Shown one piece after another: positions 9,328 to 18,545 of a stretch of 31,043 nt of DNA; within the stretch, counting starts at the first letter, position 1; every line of letters starts with the position of its first letter. Position numbers and translations under genes: made by a program. This DNA is from Pinguiococcus pyrenoidosus (Eukaryota; Sar; Pinguiophyceae; Pinguiochrysidales; Pinguiochrysidaceae). The stretch lies in assembly GCA_019677205.1 (NCBI GenBank), contig JAAMXY010001115.1, positions 4,355-35,397 of the forward strand, in the 5' to 3' direction. Under the pieces are notes generated by a model, which did no database searches, was not told the DNA's origin, and worked only from the letters and a program-made list of their open reading frames with translations.

Positions 9328-10530
9328 ATGCGCGCCGCCCGCTTCTCAAGGCTGCTACTCTTCGCCTGGGGCTGGCTCGTGGCGTCCGCGCAGCCCGTGC
9401 GCGTGGCGCTGGGCCATCGGGCCAGCAGGGCGCGGCGCCGCGCAGAGTCCGCTTCCGCGCCTTTAGTACAGGGCTACGGGACGCACTTCGCGTACCTGTG
9501 GGTCGGAACGCCGCCGCAACGCGTCAGCGTCATCGTGGACACGGGCTCTAGCATCACGGCCTTCCCCTGCACGGGCTGTGCCGGCTGCGGCAGCCACACG
9601 GACCCGTACTTCCAGCTGACGTCGTCGGCGTCGCTAACGGAATTCCACTGCGCCCAAGGGCGCGATTGCGACCTGGCGGTCGAGCAAGTGCGTTGCGCAC
9701 ACGGCCAATGCGTCCTGGGGCAGAGGTACGCAGAGGGCAGCAGCTGGGCGGCGCAGCAGGTGCGGGATGTGGTGTGGATCGGGGCCGAAGAAGGGGCGGA
9801 GGCCAACGCCAACTTGGCCATCAACTTCACCTTCGCGTGCCAGACGTCCGAGACGGGCCTGTTCATCTCGCAGCTGGCCGATGGGATCATGGGCATGATG
9901 CGCCGGGGCAGCAACCTCGCCATCCAGCTGAAGGATCAGGGCAAGATCGACGCCAAAGGCTTCTCGCTCTGCTTCCGCAGCGGCGGCGGCTTCATGACGC
10001 TGGGAGGGACGGATGCAAGCCACCACGTGACGCCGATGCAGTACGCTTCGGACCGCATAGAGAACGGCTGGTACACCGTGCAGGTGCTGGAGATCCGAGT
10101 CGGAGGGGCGAAAGTCGAGATCGGCAACGAAGTCTACAACGAAGGGAAAGGGATCATCGTTGATAGCGGCACGACCGACACCTATCTGCCGAGGAAATGC
10201 GCCGCGCACTTCGAGAAGGCGTGGTTGGAAGCGACGGGGTCTACGTACTCGGTGAGGATGCTGCGGCTCAGCGAGGACGAAATGCTTCAGCTGCCCGTCG
10301 TCAGCTTCACGCTGCAGGGTGCCGCCGGCGGGCCCGGCGTCGTCGTGGAGATGGCGCCCGAGGACTACATGGAGGCCCAGACCGAGTCGACCTACGTCTC
10401 GAGACTGTACCTCAATGAGCCGATGGGGGGCGTGCTTGGCGCAAACTTCATGCGCAACCACGACGTACACTTTGACCTGGACAACGGACGCGTTGGCTTC
10501 GCGAAATCGGCATGCATCCAGCCCGAGTAG
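9328..10530 (+). CDS. Secreted pepsin-like aspartic protease (family A1)
   Basis: An endopeptidase using two aspartates, expected in the secretory or vacuolar pathway. Single exon, 400 aa. Residues 1-21 form a signal peptide (Arg start, LLLFAWGWLVAS core). A basic propeptide-like stretch RASRARRRAE follows, a likely processing site. The first catalytic motif is VDTGSS with Asp71 after GTHFAYLWVGTPPQR; the second is VDSGTTDTYLP with Asp279. A Cys cluster CTGCAGCGSHTDPYF follows the first motif, a spacing common in stramenopile and apicomplexan A1 enzymes. The C-terminus has GVLGANFMRNHDVHFDLD and ends in ACIQPE with no transmembrane tail, so a soluble product is expected. The start is set by the signal peptide; the open frame continues to 9085 without protein-like sequence. 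Confidence 0.92.
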   Translation: MRAARFSRLLLFAWGWLVASAQPVRVALGHRASRARRRAESASAPLVQGYGTHFAYLWVGTPPQRVSVIVDTGSSITAFPCTGCAGCGSHTDPYFQLTSSASLTEFHCAQGRDCDLAVEQVRCAHGQCVLGQRYAEGSSWAAQQVRDVVWIGAEEGAEANANLAINFTFACQTSETGLFISQLADGIMGMMRRGSNLAIQLKDQGKIDAKGFSLCFRSGGGFMTLGGTDASHHVTPMQYASDRIENGWYTVQVLEIRVGGAKVEIGNEVYNEGKGIIVDSGTTDTYLPRKCAAHFEKAWLEATGSTYSVRMLRLSEDEMLQLPVVSFTLQGAAGGPGVVVEMAPEDYMEAQTESTYVSRLYLNEPMGGVLGANFMRNHDVHFDLDNGRVGFAKSACIQPE

Positions 10531-10899
10531 ACCACGCCTTTTAGTTCTGCTCCTGAGCTTCTAGACAACATCGAACTACGCTAGAGAAGCGCTGGATCAT
10601 GGGCATGCGCCTGGACTCCAGCGCGCCCCAGTCCGCTACCGACGTACCCCTTCAACGCCTTGACCGCGTCCGTACGTCGAGAGACATCGAGACGGATTGA
10701 AGAAAAGGACAACAAGCCATTCCTGGTGCCGCAGATAGCATGACACCATGGATGGAAGCACGAAAAATGATCGCGAGTAGCCCGTCGCACGTTCCTTCTG
10801 CCCATCTGCCCTTCTGCTCTTCTGACCTTCTGCCCCTCTGCCGGTCCAACCTTGCACAGTATCTCTTCCCAGGTCCCAGGGCGCTTGGGAAGTCACTTC
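10531..10899. other. Convergent 3' region between aspartic protease and acid phosphatase
   Basis: No gene seen in these 369 bp. They hold the two 3' ends and a pyrimidine-rich imperfect repeat of CTTCTGCCC-like units at 10794-10843. Confidence 0.5.
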
Positions 10900-12683
10900 T
10901 TACACCTGACAACCAAGCTTCCTCCGAAACACCACCTCCTCGGCGGGAAGCACCCCGTCGCCGTCGATGTTGCGGTACCAGCGCCAAGTGGCCGACTCGT
11001 CGCCCTGAACCTCAAGCGTTCCAAAACCGAAGCTCGCCTCCCGAAAGTCGCTCCAAGTGGGCTGAGGATTCAGCCATCGATCTGCCGGGCCTTCCCGATT
11101 CCCGCCATCGCCGATGCTGATGTAGACGGGACCGCATTCGTGGACTTGCTCCCGGTACACCGGCAGAGTCCGCTCGTACGCGTGCACATGCCCATGAAAT
11201 ACCTGGAAGTTTTGGCATCCCTTTAGCTGATCGGCTCGGACCTTCGGACTTCCTATGGCCGCCACCTCAGGCACCTACCAAGTCCACCCCGAACCGAAAC
11301 ATCAGCTGCTCCATCGACGCGCGCATCGCCGCGGTTTCCTCCATCGAGTGGGACTTGTTCGTCGTGTACCACGGCGCATGCCACATCCCGATGATCCACG
11401 GCGTGCGCGACCGATCGACGCTCTGGAGGTCCTTCTCGGCGAACACATACATCTCCTGCGGGCGGGAAGCGTGAGCACAGAAGCCGTGCTGAATCTCCAA
11501 AAGCAACATCCGGCTTGGCCGAGCATCCCACCGAGCTCGAGTCGGCCCCGACATATGTGTTCAACGCGAGGACGTGGACGGGGCCAATGTCAAAACTGTA
11601 GAAGAGCGGCGCCCGCCCGCCTGCTCCCCGGGATGGAGGCACCGGCGGTGAGGGCCATCTCGTCCGCAGTCCTACCCAGCTTTCTCCCTGCCGGGCGCAG
11701 AGCAACTCCTTCAGCTTCTCTCCACCGGAGTCTCTCCGCCTTTGTCGAAAATGGCGTCTACCTCCACCACTTCATGATTGCCTCCCACCACGGCAGCTAC
11801 TATCTCTGAGAAGAAGGGCTGCGCGAGCCGCCCGAACGAGTCCCATCGCGGCCCGAAGCCATCCGCATAGCTGAGATCTCCCACAAAAAGCACCTCATCC
11901 TAGGAATCGTTGCAGTGGTCATTCTCACAGAAGCTCCACCATGGTCTCCTGCCGCTCTCTGCATCCTTCGTCGCTTCCCACGCACCATTGACAGCGCCTG
12001 TGCCTTCATGTGCGCCATGGTGGCAACCGAGTCTTGCGTCTGGCCCAGGTCGGCGACCAGGCCGAAGGTGACCTTCTCCTTCGGGTCCACCGCTTTGGGA
12101 GATCGAAAGTAGCGAAGCTGCGTATCTGGGGGGATTCGGTAGGCGTACATCGCTCCGGGCACAAGGTCTCGCAGCTGTACGCAATGCAACCTCGGCGAAG
12201 TGTACAGATCACTGGCGTTGTTGTAGGCGCCATGGCGCACTTGGGAGAAATGCGGCCTTCCCGCGCGATCCATTGGCGTGTACACGTTGATGGCCGAGTA
12301 CACGTCACTACTGCCAACGGCGCTGAGCCAGGCGCTGCCGCTGCCAATGGCGCTGATGACCTCCAGCGCCGACGGGCCATCGATCCGCCGGTACTGCACA
12401 ACTGACGGAGAGGGGCTCCTGGTGGCGTAGTTGACCAGTACCGGGTCATCCGCGCCGCCGCCGGTCAAGTGGATCTGTAGCATAGGAGCGCAGGAGGCTC
12501 AGGACGTAGCTGAGGGGAGAGGCGCGAGAGACTACGGACCTGTTCTACAGGGGACTCGGTGTCCTCGCGAAGACTCGGGTGCTCCAATGACAGCGTCGGA
12601 GAGGCCTCGGAGCGCGCAAAGCGCTGCGTCACGCCGGCGAGGCCGGCGGGAGCGAGGAGGCCGAGGAAGAGCAGACGAAACAT
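10900..12683 (-). CDS. Purple acid phosphatase (secreted metallophosphoesterase)
   Basis: Hydrolyses phosphate monoesters with a dinuclear metal centre, usually outside the cell or in vacuoles. Six exons: 12540-12683, 11986-12474, 11762-11899, 11532-11687, 11279-11455, 10900-11202; introns 65-86 bp, all phase 0; 468 aa. Signal peptide MFRLLFLGLLAPAGLAG. SPVEQIHLTG opens the fibronectin-like N-domain at the exon 1/2 join. All metal-ligand motifs are present in order: ADLGQ (Asp190), GDLSYADG (Asp219, Tyr222), GGNHE (Asn252), WHAPWY (His335) and GHVHAYERT (His373, His375). The length fits plant-type high-molecular-weight PAPs. Unspliced frames break at each intron, so the gene is easily missed by ORF calling. 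It shares its 5' region with the 69-aa membrane protein gene. Confidence 0.92.
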
Positions 12684-12999
12684 CGCCGCATCGGCGTGGA
12701 CTACACACACGGAAACAACGGCGGAAAGCTTTGAGGAAAATTGGCGGGAAACCTTACCAGTCTCGGCGAAACTTTAATTATTTAAATATATATAGTTTGA
12801 ATTTTTAAACATAAAATATAATAAAAATGAAAAATCAACTATTGTTTAATTTATTTTTAAATTTATAAAGCAAAATTAAAATGGTTTGTTCGCTGTGAAT
12901 CTCGATCACGGAACGAGTGGAGTGCAATCGAATCTTGAGTTGTCTTCCGCGACTCAGTTTCTAGACTGGCGTCGGCTGCATACCACTTTCCTTCCCTCC

Positions 13000-13029
13000 T
13001 TCTTCTTCTTCTTCTTCTTCTTCTTCCTT
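13000..13029 (+). repeat. CTT trinucleotide microsatellite
   Basis: About nine uninterrupted TTC/CTT units, flanked by further pyrimidines, in intergenic DNA. Confidence 0.95.
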
Positions 13030-13168
13030 TGCCAGCGCTGCGTCGCACAGCACGAAACCAAAGCTCAGAACTCGAAACTAGAAGCTCCAAGCTCCAAAAC
13101 TCCTCGATCGCATATCTAAAGTATCGAAACGACCTTTTCTACACTATCGATCCTGAGATAAATACAAA

Positions 13169-13216
13169 TGTTTTGAAAAATGTATATTTTATAATTTTTA
13201 TTACATTTTCAAAACA
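13169..13216. repeat. AT-rich inverted repeat (hairpin)
   Basis: The left arm TGTTTTGAAAAATGTA (13169-13184) is complementary to the right arm TACATTTTCAAAACA (13202-13216) except for one extra A. The 17-base loop is entirely A/T. Confidence 0.85.
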
Positions 13217-13225
13217 AATAAGTAT

Positions 13226-13249
13226 ATATTTTCAATATATTGAAAATAT
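13226..13249. repeat. Perfect 24-bp AT-rich palindrome
   Basis: The half-site ATATTTTCAATA at 13226-13237 is followed without spacer by its exact reverse complement through 13249. It lies 9 bp after the hairpin at 13169-13216. Confidence 0.9.
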
Positions 13250-13368
13250 CTGTTGTTAGGTCATATCATAGCTACATATCTTTTTCCCAAGTGAGGCGAC
13301 GGCAGCGCAATGAAACCCGAGCGCCGAGAGTTTCACGCGCGTGCGGCATCAGAAGTAGAGCAGTCAGC

Positions 13369-13889
13369 ATGGGTTTCATCCGCACCTTCTCAAAGATGAA
13401 CCGGTACAACGCCGTGACCCTCGCCACCGTGGCGATGATGGGCGCTAGCGGCGTGATCTTCGCGGCCTTCATGTCGTCTCAAACGTGAGTCTTCGTTGGC
13501 CCCGTTGACTTGTTCACACAAGCAAACACACACACACACACACATACACATTGCGTGATTTGCGCACCTTTCTACCTTTACGGAGGTGAAAGAGGCTTCA
13601 ACGGCGTATGCTGATGGGTTCGGATGTGGGTCCTCCGACCGAAACCCATGTGGCAAACGGGAGGCGGCGTGGAGAACTGACTGGCCTTCATGCGCGTTTG
13701 TGAACAGGTGGCCGCACACCTTGTCCAAGGAGTGGATCGCAGCGAACCAGGAGTACCGGAAGTTCCAGGTGAGCACGAACGTCAGGAAAAGAGGAGAAGT
13801 GCGCGCTGCTTGTCATATGGGACTAATCAGGCGATCTGGCTTGGGAACCTTTGAAGAACATGGATCCCATCTCGTCCAAGCACAAGTAG
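13369..13889 (+). CDS. 69-residue single-pass membrane protein of unknown function
   Basis: Three exons, 13369-13484, 13708-13768 and 13857-13889 (introns 223 and 88 bp), join in phase to a 69-aa protein. A short basic N-terminus (MGFIRTFSKMNRYN) precedes one transmembrane helix (about 14-35) and a hydrophilic tail with TLSKEWIAANQEYRKFQ, ending NMDPISSKHK. Size, basic start and the aromatic/charged tail recall small inner-membrane subunits of mitochondrial respiratory complexes, but I cannot name a family. The first donor is canonical GTGAGT; the last exon is only 11 codons and its acceptor (TTGAAG) is weak, though it gives a compact, sensible end. It would be missed by ORF calling. Confidence 0.65.
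13525..13550 (+). repeat. CA dinucleotide repeat in intron 1 of the 69-aa protein gene
   Basis: About ten near-continuous CA units with one interruption (CATA), lying 40 bp after the donor. Confidence 0.9.
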
Positions 13890-14075
13890 GTGATGCACAG
13901 CGGCGTGGATGAAAAAGGGACGGCGTCCTTGTGGATGCATTCCAGCGCGTGCTCGGCAGCTTAAAGTTTTCATAAGCACGCGTTGGACCTAATCGATATC
14001 GTGTCACGGCGAGACGGCCGTTTGCACTTCTTGCGAGCTGGGGACCAACGCCCTCAGATGATCCACACACCACCA

Positions 14076-15750
14076 CTAGTCGTCGTCTTCGTTCTCGTAC
14101 TCCGGAGCCTGCCCTTCCGTGTCCGAGTAGTCAAAGTCCGCCTCGGGCTCCTCCGGAAGGGACATGTCCAGCGCCTCCATCCCGACCAGCGCCTCGTCGG
14201 TGCCATCGGTGATATCCCGATTGAGCTGAAACTCTTCGCCATCGACCGCATCATCCCCATCCTCCTCCTCATCGTCGTCATCGTCGTCATCGCCTTGCTC
14301 GTCCAGCGGATCGCCCCGCTCTAGAGCGTCCGCCCGACGCTTGGCTCGCTCTTGGCGCCGCAGCTCGCGCTTTGCTTTCTTGGCCTCCTTCTCCTGCTTC
14401 TTCCTCATCACGTTGCCTTCCTGCTCCTCTCGCCGCCGCTTCTTCTCCTGCTGCCTTTCGTACGCCTTGCGCCGCGCGGCAGCGGCCTCCTCGGGCGTCT
14501 TCACCACGTGAGCGTGGTACAGCACATCGCCTTCGGCCATGCCGCGCTCCACCTTCCACAGCTTCATCGTCACCCGCGGACCGAGCTCCGACAGCCTCAC
14601 CGTCGACCTCTGCGACTTGTTGTTCCCTCGCCCGGTGTATCGCTCCGGCAGCACCACCTTCCGCGCGCACGCCCTCAATCGGTTAGAAGGCGTTTCCTTC
14701 GTACCAGCAGCAGCTCCTTCTCGACGTCGCCAGAACACAGCTCACCTGAGACGCTTCGTCCTCCCCTTCCGACTCGCTCAAGGGGTCCGCTCCTGCGGTG
14801 TACCCCTTGCCAAGCACAAACTCCGAGATGTCATCCAGCCTGCCCAGATTCGGCAGCCTCGTCCGCACGATCTGTCAACGACAAGCAAGAGCCACTTGGT
14901 GAACGCCGCCTGTGTTGGATCACCAACGATCCTTATCAACGGACTCCGCATGCTCCGCACCTTTCGCACGCCGCGGTTCACTCCTGCGGGCGTCGCGCGG
15001 ATGCAGTAGTGCCGCATCTCGATCTGGTCCGAGGCCTTGTCCAGACTGAACAGCACCACGCGACGGCACTGGCCCAGCCGCAGCTTGCTCACGTCGATGC
15101 TGGGGAACAGGTTCTGCAAGGTCACTGCCGCCAAGCGAATATGCGCCCGAGAGTCGCCGCCGAAGCTGTTGAGCACCACTAGAGGCGGCGTCTTCAGAGC
15201 GCCCGCGGGGTCAACGGGTCTCTTCTGCAGCGCCTAAGGTTCGGGAACATTTCAGCGATTTCGTCCCTATCGCTGAATCACGGCGGGGATTTCCGCCCAA
15301 GGTGCACCTTCACATGGCGACACAGAGAGAACTCCGCCACGCGGAAAGTCAGTGTGGGCCCCTGCGGACTACGCGCGATCTTGAGGTTGACGTGCTCGTC
15401 CGGCTGAGACAGCATCATGAGGTGCGAGACGCCTAGAGGCGTTGCAACGGCGGCGTAGTCCTTAAGCGCCGCTCTCCGCCGCTCCTACGTCGCTCTTGTT
15501 CAGCACCCCGAAGCACCCCGGAGACCTGTCTGCATGGAGGGCCACGAACCCGCAACTTGACGGCCGTGAACGGGCCCATCAGCTGACGCAGCTCGGCGGC
15601 CAGCTCCTTCACGCAGCCGGCCACGCGCCCGCTCTTGAACACGAAGGAGCGCGGCACGTTGTCCGGCAGCGCCGCCACCGCCTTGGCCTCCTGCAGCTCC
15701 GCCGCGTGCGTGCGCCGCTTGCGGCGCCTGCCGCCGCGGCCTTTGGGCAT
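14076..15750 (-). CDS. Peter Pan/SSF-family Brix-domain ribosome biogenesis protein
   Basis: PPAN/Ssf1 proteins act in the nucleolus in 60S pre-ribosome maturation. Five exons: 15550-15750, 15308-15484, 14961-15233, 14746-14871, 14076-14657; introns 65, 74, 89 and 88 bp, all phase 0; 452 aa. The basic start MPKGRGGRRRKRRTH leads into VPRSFVFKSGRV, the Brix entry motif, then TAVKLRERRRAALKDYA, TPLGVSHLMMLSQ, LQKRPVDP, TPPLVVLNSFGG and PNLGRLDDISEF, each bridging or following a splice join. The last exon has VRLSELGPRVTMKLWKVE, a long Lys/Arg/Glu helix, and an acidic C-terminus with a run of seven Asp then Glu. Charged tails of this type are usual in the family. The 3' end faces the 69-aa protein gene across 186 bp. 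Confidence 0.92.
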
Positions 15751-16009
15751 GGTGGTGGCCTACGGATGGAGAGAGGCACTGGCGACGCCGGGTGGTGACA
15801 GATGGACATGGCGGAGAGACGAGGCGGGAAGGGCGTCGGCCGCGTCTGCGTCGCACAACAGCAGACAAGAGACCATCTCGCGGGGGAAGGACTTCGGCAT
15901 GGAAGCCCGCCACCGCACACCCGAATTGCACAACAACTAGAAGCTTGGGCTGAAGGCTCTCTCTCGATATGATACACAGTCCCCAGAGCAATTATTCCCC
16001 GCGACGCTA

Positions 16010-16946
16010 CTACTGGTCTTGAGCTGTGAAGTCGAAGCACGAGAAGAGGCTCGGCTGCTTCTTGCTCTTCTTCTTCTTCTTCTTTTTGGGGTACCGCGTG
16101 TTGTCCCCCGTGGAGTCGGACGTCACGCCGCAGAGAGGGCAGAAGACCATCTTCGCGCTCACCGGCACCTGGAGCCACTGCGCGCAGCCGTTGCAGCGCA
16201 CAAACTTATGCATGCCCGAGGCGGCGTCTACATCCTGCAGAGCGTTGGCCTCGTCCACCTCGTCCATGACAGCGGCGTCGGCCGGCACGCTCGACGCAGC
16301 TGAGCGCACTTGTCCTGGTTGCGAGACGATTCCGCCTTGCTGCGCTGCCGTCACTGGGGCGTTGCCGCCGCTCGCATGGAGCTCTTCCATCTGCAGACGA
16401 TACGCCAGCATCTGGTCGTAGCTGGGCGGCGCCTCCACCTGTTCTACGTGGTCAGCTGCCTGCGCCAGCGGCGCGCAAAGAGCTGTTTGGTCTTCTGTCG
16501 GCGCCACATATCCGCCCCTAAAAACACATCCATCGCAAGACTTCAGGAAGTTCCTGCGCTTTTTGCGCTTTTTGCACTTTTTTTTCCTTCTTCGTCTCTG
16601 TCTCTGTCTCTCTCTCTCTCTCTTTCTCCCTCTCTGCTGCTACGCATTTGTGAATTGTCGTAGGAGTACTCACGTTGAGTAGATCGCGGGTGTCTCTCGC
16701 GCCTGCGAAGCGTACGAAGAAGAGAAGCTGGCATCTTCCGCTACGGAAAGGCCGAATTAGCCGCGCGCTGCAGCGCCCTTGAGCACACATCCGCTTACTT
16801 GTGGGCGGCGCGGACGCTTTGGTAGACACAGCGCTACTGGGAGAGCCCAGCGTCGGCGCGGACGGTAGTTGCGTCGGCGCTTCGGGCAACAGTCCTTCAA
16901 GAAGTCGGGTACTTCCGTCCTCGGTGCTCTCCTTGGACGCAATCAT
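16010..16946 (-). CDS. Zinc-ribbon (LSD1-like) protein with PPSY motif and poly-lysine C-terminus
   Basis: Function not recognised. Exons 16799-16946, 16674-16740 and 16010-16517 (introns 58 and 156 bp) join in phase to 240 aa from the ATG at 16946. The N-terminal 100 residues are Ser/Thr/Pro/Ala-rich and probably disordered. APPSYDQML (PPSY at 102-105) is a candidate WW-domain or late-domain-type ligand. A four-cysteine zinc finger, RCNGCAQWLQVP then VFCPLCG (Cys180, 183, 198, 201), has the spacing of LSD1-type and related zinc ribbons. Then comes an almost pure Lys stretch (216-225) and SLFSCFDFTAQDQ. The basic stretch before a Cys/Phe end could bind acidic membranes or nucleic acid. It is the only gene here in the same orientation as its neighbour (PPAN, 259 bp downstream). 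Exon 2 is small and the start is the least certain part. Confidence 0.7.
16593..16636 (+). repeat. CT-rich microsatellite in intron 2 of the zinc-finger gene
   Basis: TCTCTG units pass into uninterrupted CT. On the sense (minus) strand of the gene this is a GA-rich run in the middle of the 156-bp intron. Confidence 0.9.
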
Positions 16947-17296
16947 GCTCCCCAAGTCGAGAGCCGTCTCCACCGCTGGGGCCCTCCTAAAATGCTTCGA
17001 GATGCGGAGTGGAAAGGGGAGAGGAAGCGGAAGCGGAAGCGCAACCTTAAGAAAGCGTTCAGGGAGAGAAGCGCAACGAGAGGCGCAGAACTCCAGGGTG
17101 GAAACGCCGGGGCTTTGCATGGTTGTTCAGAAAGGTCTTGTCCCACTTTGCGATATTTCAAAATTGGAAATTTTTAATATCGACATGAATGCCCTGATGC
17201 TGAGGGCCCAAGAGTACCACAGGGCAGTACCTCTTTGAAGCTCGAGCTTTCCTGGCTGTCCGCCGCACCAACGCAGAGCGCGTGGGATGCGCAGAG
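16947..17296. promoter_or_regulatory. Divergent promoter region between zinc-finger and methionine aminopeptidase genes
   Basis: No gene seen. It includes a GGAAGC purine repeat at about 17022-17040, and an AT-richer patch at about 17150-17185 containing an ATTGG pentamer at 17163-17167. Confidence 0.35.
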
Positions 17297-18483
17297 ATGG
17301 CGCGTCTCCGAGGGTCTCGGCGCTTCGCTTGCGCTGAATGCGCTCTCTTGCTGCTCCTCTTCACCTTGCAGGTCATGGCGTTCCGGACGGGCTGGTTCAT
17401 GCACAGCAAGGGCTTCGGCACCCGCCCAAAGTTTAAGTACACGGGAAAGGTGCGCCTTGCCCGTCTCTCCCGCACCCAAAGCCGCCGATCCTCACGTCCT
17501 CTGCGTCGGCAGCTCCGACCAGGGGTTCTGGGGCCCAAGCGGAACGTGCCAGACACGATTCAGCTGCCGCCCTACGCCAAGACGGGCAGGTGAGTGCCGC
17601 GATCGCATAAGCTCAGCTCCCCTGTCTTGGCGCCAACGCGACGCGCAGGCCCAAAGATAGGCCGCAGGTGTTTCCCTGGGTCATCGACGTGAAGAGTGAC
17701 GACGAGATCGAGAGGATGCGGCGGGCTGGTCGCGCGGCGAGAGAGGTCTTGGACGCCGCAGGTCGTATGGCGAAGCCTGGCGTCACGACGGATGAGATCG
17801 ACGCTCTCGTTCATGAGGAGTGCATCAAGCGCGGCGGGTACCCCTCTCCGCTGAACTACCACAACTTCCCCAAGAGTTGCTGCACGTCGGTGAACGAGAT
17901 CATCTGCCACGGCATTCCGGATAGCCGCAAGCTGGAGGAGGGGGACATCGTCAACCTGGACATCACCATCTACTTGGACGGTGTGCACGGCGACTGCTCC
18001 GAGATGTTCTGCGTGGGCGAGGTGGAGCCCGAGGCGCTGGAGCTCATCAAGGTCACGTACGACTCCTGGCAGGCGGCGATCGACATCTGCAAGCCGGGCC
18101 GGCCGTACAAGGACATCGGCGGCGTGATCGAGGATCACTTGGACCGGGTGCACAAGGAGACCGGCCGGTTGTACACCAGCGTGCGGAATTTCGCGGGGCA
18201 CGGCATCGGCTCGGTGTTCCACGCCAACCCGACGGTGCTGCACTACCGGAACAACGAGCGCTCGGGCGTGATGGAGAAGGGCCACACGTTCACCATCGAG
18301 CCCATGATCTGCGAGGGCACGCCGGAGAGCGTGGTGTGGCCGGACGCCTGGACGGCCGCCACCAAGGATGGCAAGCGCTCTGCGCAGTTCGAGCACACGC
18401 TGCTGATCACCGACGACGGCGTGGAGGCCCTGACCGGCAAGATTGAGACGAGCATGAAGCAGCCATGGGAGTCGGAGTCGTAG
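17297..18483 (+). CDS. Type I methionine aminopeptidase, organelle- or membrane-directed form
   Basis: Removes the initiator methionine from nascent proteins using a dinuclear metal site. Exons 17297-17449, 17513-17589 and 17649-18483 (introns 63 and 59 bp) give 354 aa. The pita-bread fold is complete: NYHNFPKS (His148), NLDITIY (Asp181), HGDCSEMF (Asp192), AGHGIG (His261), TIEPMI (Glu294) and FEHTLLIT (Glu325). The joins restore YTGKLRPGVLGPKRNVP, typical of the entry to this family. The N-terminus lacks the zinc fingers of cytosolic MetAP1 and has a hydrophobic LLLLLFTLQVMAF stretch (about 18-30), which would suit a bipartite targeting signal. However, the DNA of that stretch (about 17320-17371) looks like a branch point, pyrimidine tract and CAG acceptor, so it may instead be an intron end and the mature start may be different. 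Confidence 0.88.
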
Positions 18484-18545
18484 TCGTAGTCGAGAGTACT
18501 GTACAAGTCTTTTTTTTTTCCGTTGGCGTCCTGGAGCGGGCGTGC

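Larger units (their letters stand above)
12684..13368. promoter_or_regulatory. AT-rich divergent intergenic region between acid phosphatase and small membrane protein genes
   Basis: Two very AT-rich islands (about 12770-12890 and 13135-13260) stand out from the GC-rich surroundings, separated by a mixed segment with a CTT microsatellite. The second island has a hairpin and a perfect palindrome (listed separately). An ATTGGCGGGAA at 12740-12750 joins a CCAAT box (12740-12744) to an E2F-like TTGGCGGGAA. No coding potential is visible. Confidence 0.5.
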
